64,000 nucleotides of DNA, taken from NCBI GenBank assembly GCA_964565945.1, contig CAZMGY010000012.1, positions 62,001-126,000 on the forward strand, in the 5' to 3' direction. Shown one piece after another: positions 19,188 through 27,228 of the stretch; within the stretch, counting starts at the first letter, position 1, and every line of letters starts with the position of its first letter. Made by a program: the position numbers and the translations under genes. The notes below the pieces were generated by a model. The model did not search any database. It worked only from the letters and a program-made list of their open reading frames with translations, and was not told where the DNA came from. The DNA comes from CAZMGY01 sp964565945 [NCBI: uncultured bacterium] (GTDB lineage Bacteria; GCA-001730085).

Positions 19188-19727
19188 TTGACACAAAATC
19201 AATCTAGATGGCTAAGCTTTAGCAGTAAGGTTGAATTTGATAAAGCCAGCCGTTACAAGATGATCGAAAGTGGACGTGCCAGCATAAGAGATAGCACGTC
19301 TTCGAGCTCGAAAGAGCGTTTTTTGTTCGCTAAAAAACTCGATGAGCAGCACCATTACACCGAACTCAGATTACAATCACTTGGATAAGCAGTATGAAGT
19401 TTTACTCTCCAGAGTTCTTGATAAAGCAGTTAGAGATGCTGGTGCTAAATTCATGAAAAAGTATGGCATGGTTGATGCCCGTGTATTTCGCATCATTTCT
19501 GAAAAAGAAATTATGGTCAACAGCTGTTCCGATTTTGGCGTTAATCTTGGTGACCGTCTGACCGTTTGGGAGGAAGGATCGGCTTTAACTGATCCTCATA
19601 CGGGATTGAAAATTTCACCTCGTGTCAAAAAAAAGGTATTCTTAAGATCACTCAAGTCTCTTCGGGGCTCGCTTCGGTGGCCAAAGGTAGCAAAAAGGTT
19701 GTTCGTACCATCCGTCAGGGGGACTAG
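19188..19727 (+). pseudogene. Decayed CsgG/LpoB-like lipoprotein gene
   Basis: Coding signal moves between frames. Frame one (from 19188) holds ASRYKMIESGRASI, like the R-[FY]-x-V-[IV]-E-x-G-R strand of CsgG-type domains. A second frame (from 19342 to about 19626) holds KYGMVDARVFRI...INSGSDFG-like VNSCSDFGVNLGDRLTVWEEG and ALTDPHTG. After a run of eight A (19627-19634) the sense returns to the first frame as KGILKITQVSSGLASV, ending at a TAG (19725-19727). At least two frame changes are needed to join these pieces, and no N-terminal signal or lipobox is found, so a pseudogene is the simplest reading. CsgG/LpoB-like proteins are outer-membrane-associated; that assignment is from memory of the pattern. 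Confidence 0.5.
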
Positions 19728-19815
19728 GTTACCGTTTAGTGGCTTGTTGAGATCTGTTGTATAGGATTTAGTGAGTATAGAAGTAATCTTCAGAATGCGG
19801 TATAATACTTTTCTT

Positions 19816-21078
19816 ATGAAAAACACGGAACAAAACCAACAAAAGGCTGTATTAGCTGGCATTTATACATCTAATGAGTCGGAAGCTTATGCGTCAATGG
19901 ATGAATTGGCGGCTTTGGCGCTGGCTGATGATATTGAGGTGTGTGGGTCTCTTTTGCAACAGCGCAAATCTCCGGATGTTGCCTTTTATATTGGTAAAGG
20001 TAAGGTAGATGAGCTTGAAGAGCAGGTGAAGTCTTCAGGCTGTAACTTAGTCATTTTTGATAATGAATTACGTTCTTCGCACGTGAGAAATTTGAGCAAA
20101 CGTCTCAAATGTTGTGTGATTGATCGCAGTGAACTAATTTTGGATATTTTCGCCTCTCGGGCACGAACCAAGCAGGCCACGCTTCAAGTGGAAGTGGCAC
20201 GTTTTAAATATGAAATGTCACGTTTACGTAAGCTATGGACCCATTTTGGTCGGATTGAAGGGGGGATTGGTTCGCGGGGCATGGGGGAAACGCAGCTCGA
20301 GGTTGATCGTCGTCGAACACGTGATCGTGTGTATGTACTCGAAAAAGAGCTCAAAAATTTGCTTAAAAACAAAGCCGTCAGTAGCAAACAACGCAACAAT
20401 GTCTTTAAAGTCGCCTTAGTTGGATACACCAACGCAGGCAAATCAACCCTTTTAAACACCCTGACCGATGCCGAAGTGTTTGTCAAAGATTTGTTGTTTG
20501 CTACACTCGACACCACCACACGTAAAGTAGATTTAGATAAATCTCATAACTTTATCTTAAGTGATACGGTAGGATTTGTTCGTAAACTTCCGCATCATTT
20601 GGTTGCTTCTTTTCATGCCACTTTGTCAGAGGTTAAAGATGCGGACTTATTGTTGCATGTGGTGGATATTTCTGACCCAGAACATCAAGATTATATCCGA
20701 ACCGTCGATGATGTGTTGGAGCAGATAGGGGCCAAGAATAAAGATATTTTATTGCTGTTTAATAAAACCGATTGCGTGGATCATATCCAACAATTTGATG
20801 AACGGATGAAAGAGAAATATGGTGAGCGCAGTGGGTTTGTGTTTATTTCGGCCAAAGGTGGTATTGGCTTGGAGCGCCTTAAGAAAGAGATTAGACTTCG
20901 TATGGATAAGCAGATGATCCAAGCGATGGTGGCCATTCCTTGGGTTAATGGGAAAGCAATGGCGTTTCTGCGTAAGCATGGCCAAATTATGAGCGAAGAG
21001 TGCATCGAAGATAAACAAGTCTTTAAAGTGAAAATCGATAAGGATGCATTGGGGCGCTTGCGTACCATGATGGGGTAA
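19816..21078 (+). CDS. hflX: Ribosome-associated GTPase HflX
   Basis: HflX binds the 50S subunit and splits stalled or stressed ribosomes. The protein has the N-terminal AVLAGI strand and the linker signature GGIGSRGMGETQLE (about residue 150). The GTPase follows: G1 GYTNAGKST near 203, G3 DTVGFV, G4 NKTD, G5 SAK. About 420 residues. I prefer ATG 19816 because the family starts just before AVLxG and because a TATAAT lies at 19801-19806, making the message almost leaderless. A GTG at 19771 is in frame and would add 15 residues, including the promoter-like bases. It is the first gene of a run that continues into the small membrane protein and addB. Confidence 0.95.
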   Translation: MKNTEQNQQKAVLAGIYTSNESEAYASMDELAALALADDIEVCGSLLQQRKSPDVAFYIGKGKVDELEEQVKSSGCNLVIFDNELRSSHVRNLSKRLKCCVIDRSELILDIFASRARTKQATLQVEVARFKYEMSRLRKLWTHFGRIEGGIGSRGMGETQLEVDRRRTRDRVYVLEKELKNLLKNKAVSSKQRNNVFKVALVGYTNAGKSTLLNTLTDAEVFVKDLLFATLDTTTRKVDLDKSHNFILSDTVGFVRKLPHHLVASFHATLSEVKDADLLLHVVDISDPEHQDYIRTVDDVLEQIGAKNKDILLLFNKTDCVDHIQQFDERMKEKYGERSGFVFISAKGGIGLERLKKEIRLRMDKQMIQAMVAIPWVNGKAMAFLRKHGQIMSEECIEDKQVFKVKIDKDALGRLRTMMG

Positions 21079-21081
21079 GAC

Positions 21082-21231
21082 ATGAAAGAACTTCTTTTTG
21101 TTCTGGTTGTGATTGCGGCGGTTTTGCTGGTCACAATGATCCAGGTGCTTAAATGGCGTTGGGATTTTCGTCAGAGAAGTGATGTGTTTGAAGGTGAGGA
21201 GAATGACGAATGCAGTTTTGAGTCGGCATAG
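21082..21231 (+). CDS. Small single-pass membrane protein, 49 residues, unknown
   Basis: An ATG four bases after the hflX stop opens a 49-codon frame. Its N-terminal half is one transmembrane helix (LLFVLVVIAAVLLVTMIQVL) and its C-terminal half is charged, ending in an acidic EGEEND stretch. The last 29 bases overlap the start of addB in another frame, where they also supply the addB ribosome-binding site. The compact placement between two real genes and the clean membrane-helix pattern favour a true gene. It has no recognisable family. If real, it could tie translation of hflX to that of addB. Confidence 0.5.
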   Translation: MKELLFVLVVIAAVLLVTMIQVLKWRWDFRQRSDVFEGEENDECSFESA

Positions 21232-24079
21232 CTATTGGGAAGACACTCTCAGTCATATCTGTAAGGAATTTCCCTTTCAAGAAAAAATATGGATCACCAA
21301 TCGTTACATTGCTGCCAAGCGTTTTTTGCAATCGATGACATTACGAGGGCATTCCTGGCTGAACGTGAGAGTGATATCACCATCTGCACTGGCTCAAAGT
21401 ATCTTACAGTCTTATCGACCAGAATATCGTTGCCTTTCTTATGATAATCAATGTTTTGTGATTGAAGACCTTTTGCGAGAGGCTCAGTTAGCCCAAAAAC
21501 TTAGCTATTTAGGACATTTGGATCAGTCCAAAAGTTTGGGAAGGTTGTTGATTAATGGTTTTACTTTTTTAAGAGCGTCTCAAAAAGGGATCACTGATCT
21601 TGACCCGAATCTTTTTTTTCAACCAGAGAAAGGTCAAGATATACAACTTTTGGGACAGCTGTATCAAACGTTTTTGGATGAGCATAAACTTTATGATCAG
21701 AACACCTGTTACGCTTTGGCCGAAGAGGCTTTGCAAAAACAGCTCCATTGGGATCGTCCGACATGCTTATTTTATGATGATGAAGAGACCTTGGCCTTAA
21801 GTGCACAGTCGTTGATAAAAACCTTTGCTAGTAATAGCTTAAGGGGTATGCGTATGCCTCAGGTGAATTGGTCGGTGTCATCGAATACACATTTCTCTTT
21901 GTCCTACAGTCCTTGGTGTGAGGTGAGAGATTGTTTAGAAGCCTTGGTTGCAAAAAACATTTCTTGGGATCAGGTCGAAATGGTAGTTCCCGATATGCAT
22001 CTCTATGGTCCTTTGGTGATGCATGTTACTCAGTCCAAAGGCATTCCTGTGACATACGAAGAAGGAGAATACTTAAGTCAATCACGTTTGCTTCAGTTGC
22101 TCAAAGGTGTTGTGGAACTTTGTGTTCAAGATTGGGATCAAGCTATTGTACTTCGCTTGTATCGTGATGGCTTGTTGCCTTTGCCAGAGTCGTTATGCGA
22201 AAGTGCTTTTGAAGAGTATTTGGCTGCCTTAAAAGTGGGGTGGGGTCTTAAGCGTTGGAAACATTACCTCGATGCTCCTACGACGGTCTTAACAAAAGAA
22301 GGGGTGTTTTTAAAACAGTTTATTCAGTCTGTGATCACTTTGGTGGAGCCATTAACCGAAAAGCCTTTAACTTTGCAAACTCTTACAGAAAGGATACGTG
22401 TATTTTTAAAAGAGAGTATGCTGAGTTCAAGTGAGCGGGATGTTCATGACTTTGATGAACTTGCTCGCAAGCTAAGTGCTATGGCGGCCATTGATGTGAA
22501 ACGAAATCGGCTTTATCAAACACTTAAAGATGTGATTTTATTGTTGGACAAAATGCGTGTGAATAAATCGGGTCCAAAACCAGGTGCTATTCATGTTCGC
22601 TCGGCCAAGACACATGTTTATGAAGAGCGACCTTACTTGATTATTTTAGGCCTTAATGATCTATGGATTCCTGGACAACCTGCAATTGACCCCTTATTGA
22701 TACCGCAAGAACGTGCACGCATTTTAGGGCACGAGACTCTTCCGCATGATGACTCGGAGCAGATTATTCGGCAAATGAAACATTTGATAGGCATGCATCA
22801 AGGTCCTCTTTGGCTCAGTTGCGTTAAGGTGGTTCCGTTGCAAACCAATTATGGTCTTATGCCTTCGCCAGTCATATTATGGGCTTATAGGCAGGCTCAT
22901 AGCGATGAAACAATTAGTTATGAATCGATGTTGCGGGCTGTCGATGATCAAAGTGCATATGCTTCAGCAAATCGTACATTTGCTTTATGGACTTGGGAGG
23001 AGTTGTCCGATAGCCAAATATTTGCCCCCAAATCATTGCAGGCTTTTGAAGCTCGCCAAAGTGATCAGATAACAGAATTTGATGGAAAGCCCGTTATTTC
23101 TCAAAACATTTTGACGGTGGTTAATCGTGAGAATCATTCGGTTTCTGCAACGTCTTTGCAGACTATGGCCAGTTGTCCGTTTCGTTATTATGTTTATTAT
23201 GTTTTGCAATTGAAAGAACGAAAGGTTCGCCAACGAGATATGTCTCAGTGGTTAGATGTTGCTGATTGGGGGAGCATGGTTCATGCTGCTTTGTTCGATA
23301 TGATGCATGTTTGGATGAATAATCCCGAGATGGAGGTTTCTCTGTTTAAGCAACTAGGTTTTGAGATTGCACGGCATTATTTGCAAGAGTATAGTCAGCG
23401 TTATGGGGTGGCTAATGTTAAGGCTTATGCAAATCAGGAACGTTTGTTTTATAAAGTCGTGGATAATTTTGCAGAGCATGAAGTTCTACGCCAAGGTCGG
23501 AAAGCCGCGTACTTAGAAATTGCTTTTGGACGCTCTAAGGTTCAGCAACAGGGCTCTTTGCAGCATGTCGATCCAGTTCCTTTTCGTTTAGGGCAAGGGC
23601 GTTTTATTTATCTTTCAGGAAGTATTGACCGGGTAGATCGTTGTTCCGATGATTCTTATGTGATTTTAGACTATAAAACTAGTGCTTCTGGCTGGCTTAA
23701 ACCCGATGATCGATTTTGTCAGGGACGGCATTTGCAACCATTTCTATATGCCTATGTTCTTGATAATATTTTGGAGGAATATGTGAAGGTTAAAGCGACA
23801 GGCTACTTTTATGCTACACCCAAAGGACGTTTTCAGGAGCATGTGTATGCGGACATAGATTTTAAGGAGCTAAAGGGTGTGGTTGGCTTGCTTGTGCAGG
23901 CGATTGAGCAGGGAACCTTTGTGGTGATGAAAGGACTGCGTGGAACCTCGGGACCATGCATGACCTGTTCGGGACGCTGGGCCTGTCAGGTTTATCGCGA
24001 TGATGAAGCCGATAAGAAGTTTGCAAACAATCAAGACGAACAACTGGTAGCTTTGCAAGAATTGCAGGGAATGAAATAA
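21203..24079 (+). CDS. addB: AddB-like exonuclease subunit (PD-(D/E)XK, iron-sulfur staple)
   Basis: The partner of AddA in double-strand-break end resection. The C-terminal third is a RecB-type nuclease: SCPFRYYVYYVL (near residue 657), GSIDRVDRC, ILDYKT (near 821), and a terminal PCMTCSGRWAC (near 918). The single upstream Cys plus three clustered Cys is the iron-sulfur staple of AddB nucleases. The N-terminal part is an inactivated helicase-like fold; I see no Walker A, unlike Bacillus AddB but like several other bacterial AddB proteins. I chose ATG 21203, preceded by AAGGTGAGG, over a GTG at 21179. It is about 958 residues and its stop abuts the addA start. Confidence 0.85.
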   Translation: MTNAVLSRHSYWEDTLSHICKEFPFQEKIWITNRYIAAKRFLQSMTLRGHSWLNVRVISPSALAQSILQSYRPEYRCLSYDNQCFVIEDLLREAQLAQKLSYLGHLDQSKSLGRLLINGFTFLRASQKGITDLDPNLFFQPEKGQDIQLLGQLYQTFLDEHKLYDQNTCYALAEEALQKQLHWDRPTCLFYDDEETLALSAQSLIKTFASNSLRGMRMPQVNWSVSSNTHFSLSYSPWCEVRDCLEALVAKNISWDQVEMVVPDMHLYGPLVMHVTQSKGIPVTYEEGEYLSQSRLLQLLKGVVELCVQDWDQAIVLRLYRDGLLPLPESLCESAFEEYLAALKVGWGLKRWKHYLDAPTTVLTKEGVFLKQFIQSVITLVEPLTEKPLTLQTLTERIRVFLKESMLSSSERDVHDFDELARKLSAMAAIDVKRNRLYQTLKDVILLLDKMRVNKSGPKPGAIHVRSAKTHVYEERPYLIILGLNDLWIPGQPAIDPLLIPQERARILGHETLPHDDSEQIIRQMKHLIGMHQGPLWLSCVKVVPLQTNYGLMPSPVILWAYRQAHSDETISYESMLRAVDDQSAYASANRTFALWTWEELSDSQIFAPKSLQAFEARQSDQITEFDGKPVISQNILTVVNRENHSVSATSLQTMASCPFRYYVYYVLQLKERKVRQRDMSQWLDVADWGSMVHAALFDMMHVWMNNPEMEVSLFKQLGFEIARHYLQEYSQRYGVANVKAYANQERLFYKVVDNFAEHEVLRQGRKAAYLEIAFGRSKVQQQGSLQHVDPVPFRLGQGRFIYLSGSIDRVDRCSDDSYVILDYKTSASGWLKPDDRFCQGRHLQPFLYAYVLDNILEEYVKVKATGYFYATPKGRFQEHVYADIDFKELKGVVGLLVQAIEQGTFVVMKGLRGTSGPCMTCSGRWACQVYRDDEADKKFANNQDEQLVALQELQGMK

Positions 24080-27000
24080 ATGCAAAAGATCAGACTTAAC
24101 GATCAAGAACAGAGAGATGCCATTCTTGAACAATTGGATTGTAATTTTTTTGTCGAAGCGGGAGCTGGGTCGGGAAAAACAACGGCTATGATTGGGCGCA
24201 TGATTGCTTTGTTAGAATCCAAAGATTGGGAACCTTCCATGATTGCAGCGATTACCTTCACCAATCAAGCTGCGACGCATATGAAACAAAAATTTCAGGA
24301 AACTTTAGAGCAAAGAATTCAAGTTCTACAAAGCAAAGGGCCTTCGATAGGGTTGTCACGACTGCAAAAAGCTTATGCTCAAATGAACATTTTATTTGTA
24401 GGAACAATTCATAGTTTTTGTCAAAACTTGCTGAAAGAAATGCCTTTAGAGGCTGGTTTGGATAGCTCTTTTAGCCTAATGGATGAGCGAGAAGAAACGG
24501 AAGATCGACAAAACTTTTGGGATCAATATAAGTATGATCGCCTTGATCGAGATCCCGATCTTTTTGAAAGATGGCATGCTCTTGGAATCACATTGGAGCT
24601 GCTGGATCATGTGTTTGCTTTTATGTGTCGCTATGAAGATGTTGCTTTTGATGTTTCCAAGGTTGAGGTTCCTGATGTGGACACAGCTTTTGTAAAGTTG
24701 TGTGAATGGATGGAGCCCTTTCAGGTTTATCTCCCCAGCCCGCAGGAGCGTTGTGATGTTATGAGTCAAATGTGGCATACCCTTGAGCAAGACCTCAATC
24801 ATTATGGAGGTGTCTTACCTTTGGATCGTAAGGTGCATTATCTGATTCAAATGAGTGCATGGGGCAATTTGAAAGTCACTCAAAAATTGTGGAGTGATCC
24901 TAAGCTAGCAAAAATATTTGTCCATGAAAAATGGCCTGCGATGCGAGAAGCCTGGTTAGATTCTTGGGTTCAGATCTGGATGGCCCATATCTATTATCAA
25001 GTGATGCCCTGGATGCTCGAAGGCGTTAAGGCCTATCAAGATCATCGGCAAAGCCAACATCGCTTGAGCATGATGGATCTTTTGTTGCGATCGGTACAAA
25101 TGCTTCAAAAAAATCCAGCAGTGAGACGTTACTGGAAGGATCGTTTTCGAACTTTATTGGTAGATGAATTTCAAGATACCGATCCTCTGCAAAGTGAGTT
25201 GATTTTCTATTTGTCAGGAGACGATGTTGAGCAAACGGATTGGCAAAAGCTTAAGCCAGAGCCAGGGCGATTGTTTGTGGTGGGAGATTCCAAACAATCG
25301 ATTTATCGTTTTCGACGAGCCGATATGCGTTTGTATTATCAAATCAAACAGTTGTTTCAAGAAACAGGTGGATACATTTGCTATTTGACGAGTAACTTTC
25401 GTTCGACCCAAATCCTAGGAGATTGGGTGAATAAGGTTTTTGATCGTTCTTCAGCGTTCCCTGCCGAAAAGACTGATTACCAGGCTCAGTTTATGCCACT
25501 GCGTTGTGTGAAAGATGGGGATGAATCTTCTTCGTGTATTTGGGCCTTGCGTTCGACAGCTAAAAATGTGGTGCAAAAGGCTTGGGACGAAGCTGATCAG
25601 ATTGCTCGTTGGATTGCGCACCAAGGAGCTTCCTATCGTGATTACATGATTATCAGTTATAATACGGCACGTCTGCCTATTTATCAACATGTGTGTCAAT
25701 CGTATGGTATCCCTACCTTTTTGGCGGTCAAAGAACGAAAAGATGTCAGTTTATTGCTTCGAGATATCCATCGGCTGTTGCTGTGGATGGCGCAACCCGA
25801 GAATGAGTTTTTGGCCTATGGGGTTTTGCGTAGTTTACTGTTTGGTTTGAGTGATACCGAATTAGCTGAATACCGATTGCAAGGCAAAGGGTCGTTTGAG
25901 CTTAAGCCTATACAGGGCGATTCGCTGGTGACCCAAGTTTTTCGGATGGTTTGCGATTGGAAAAAGTCGCTTAAGCGTATGTCGGCTATTCAGCTTGTGA
26001 TGTGTGTGTATGAAGATTTGAGTTTGTTTGGCCTTGCTCAACAGTTATCGCAGGGTGATTTTGAGGCCAACCAATTGGCACTTTTTTTGGATTACCTGAG
26101 TATGCAGAATCCTGGTTCGGTTCAAACCTTATCTGGTTTGTTAGAGGTGTTTGATTGTTTTCAATCGACACAGCAAAAGTCCTTGCATGGTTTTGTTCAA
26201 GATGCGCACCAAGTGGTGAGAATTATGAACTTGCATCAGTCGAAAGGTCTCGAAGCCAAAACAGTTTTTTTGGTTGACCCAGCCAGCTTGCGTCGTCGAA
26301 ATCCCGAGTTTCATTTGGATCGCACAAAACCATTGGTGCAGGCGTATGCTTCATTATTAGCCTTTAGCAAGAATGCTTCTGCTAAGAAAGTCTTTGCACA
26401 AGCTCTGGATTGGAACCGTTGTCATACAGAAGAAACTTTGGCAGATGAAGCGGAGCGTCAGAGGTTGCTTTATGTGGCTGCGACACGCGCTAAGGAGAGG
26501 TTGGTGGTTAGTGATAGCGCTAAAAGTGTTTGGGGTGATTTTTCGGAGTTTCTTGACGGCTGTGCCACCTTGCCATATCGGGAGTTTGATTTGAAGACTC
26601 ATCTGGAGAGAGCTCAAGAGAAAGCGGCGAAAATTTCTCTAGAAGACTATTTAGCTCAAATGCGTCAACCGTCGTTTCGCTCTGAAAGTGTTACTTCTAC
26701 CAAAGGGGTTCGCCCAAATACAGGTGAAGAAGGTTTGGGTGCTAATTTTGGTACGATGCTGCATAGAGTGTTTGAGGAATTAGTGCGACGGCGATATGAT
26801 GCTGATTGGGATGTTGAAACCTGGTTAAGGTCTACGGTGGAGCAGGAACATTGTGATAGAGTACTTGAGCAAGTGTTGGCCTTCCAACAAAGCTCTTTGT
26901 GGCAACGTATTGCGACTAGTTTTCATGTTTATGTCGAAGTGCCTTTTTCGCAAGCCAAAGAGGGGGGGGAACAATGTTTGCAGACAGGTGTGATTGACCT

Positions 27001-27199
27001 GGTGTTTCATGAAGAAGATGGTTGGGTGATCGTTGATTATAAGTCAAATATGGTTCAGAAGAATTTTGAGGCTTTGGTCGACTATTATAAGCCACAGATG
27101 AAAGGATATGCCCAAGCTTGGGCTCATATCACAGGTGAAAAAGTGAAAGAAAGTTTGCTTTACTTTTCTTCGCATCATAAAATAATAAGCTTAGATTAA
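24080..27199 (+). CDS. addA: AddA helicase-nuclease (UvrD superfamily with C-terminal nuclease)
   Basis: Unwinds and degrades double-strand ends, together with AddB, to load the recombinase. The superfamily 1A helicase motifs are clear: AGAGSGKTT near residue 30, ITFTNQAA, LVDEFQDTDPLQ near 360, VVGDSKQSIYRFRRAD, SNFRS and, late, LYVAATRAKERL. The C-terminus is a PD-(D/E)XK nuclease with GVIDLVF and VIVDYKSN (near 970-990). 1,039 residues, slightly shorter than Bacillus AddA. It directly follows addB (TAAATG), so the pair is one operon. A tract of eight G lies inside the gene at 26962-26969. Confidence 0.92.
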   Translation: MQKIRLNDQEQRDAILEQLDCNFFVEAGAGSGKTTAMIGRMIALLESKDWEPSMIAAITFTNQAATHMKQKFQETLEQRIQVLQSKGPSIGLSRLQKAYAQMNILFVGTIHSFCQNLLKEMPLEAGLDSSFSLMDEREETEDRQNFWDQYKYDRLDRDPDLFERWHALGITLELLDHVFAFMCRYEDVAFDVSKVEVPDVDTAFVKLCEWMEPFQVYLPSPQERCDVMSQMWHTLEQDLNHYGGVLPLDRKVHYLIQMSAWGNLKVTQKLWSDPKLAKIFVHEKWPAMREAWLDSWVQIWMAHIYYQVMPWMLEGVKAYQDHRQSQHRLSMMDLLLRSVQMLQKNPAVRRYWKDRFRTLLVDEFQDTDPLQSELIFYLSGDDVEQTDWQKLKPEPGRLFVVGDSKQSIYRFRRADMRLYYQIKQLFQETGGYICYLTSNFRSTQILGDWVNKVFDRSSAFPAEKTDYQAQFMPLRCVKDGDESSSCIWALRSTAKNVVQKAWDEADQIARWIAHQGASYRDYMIISYNTARLPIYQHVCQSYGIPTFLAVKERKDVSLLLRDIHRLLLWMAQPENEFLAYGVLRSLLFGLSDTELAEYRLQGKGSFELKPIQGDSLVTQVFRMVCDWKKSLKRMSAIQLVMCVYEDLSLFGLAQQLSQGDFEANQLALFLDYLSMQNPGSVQTLSGLLEVFDCFQSTQQKSLHGFVQDAHQVVRIMNLHQSKGLEAKTVFLVDPASLRRRNPEFHLDRTKPLVQAYASLLAFSKNASAKKVFAQALDWNRCHTEETLADEAERQRLLYVAATRAKERLVVSDSAKSVWGDFSEFLDGCATLPYREFDLKTHLERAQEKAAKISLEDYLAQMRQPSFRSESVTSTKGVRPNTGEEGLGANFGTMLHRVFEELVRRRYDADWDVETWLRSTVEQEHCDRVLEQVLAFQQSSLWQRIATSFHVYVEVPFSQAKEGGEQCLQTGVIDLVFHEEDGWVIVDYKSNMVQKNFEALVDYYKPQMKGYAQAWAHITGEKVKESLLYFSSHHKIISLD

Positions 27200-27228
27200 A
27201 TAAATTACACCAAGATTGATAGGTGAAC

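Noticed and set aside
19188-19388. Intact 66-codon gene
   Set aside because: It has only a family fragment and continues in another frame; it is treated as part of the pseudogene.
19627-19635. Programmed -1 frameshift site (A AAA AAG)
   Set aside because: A second, upstream frame change is also needed to restore the protein, there is no clear stimulatory hairpin, and the signal peptide is missing; decay explains all three.
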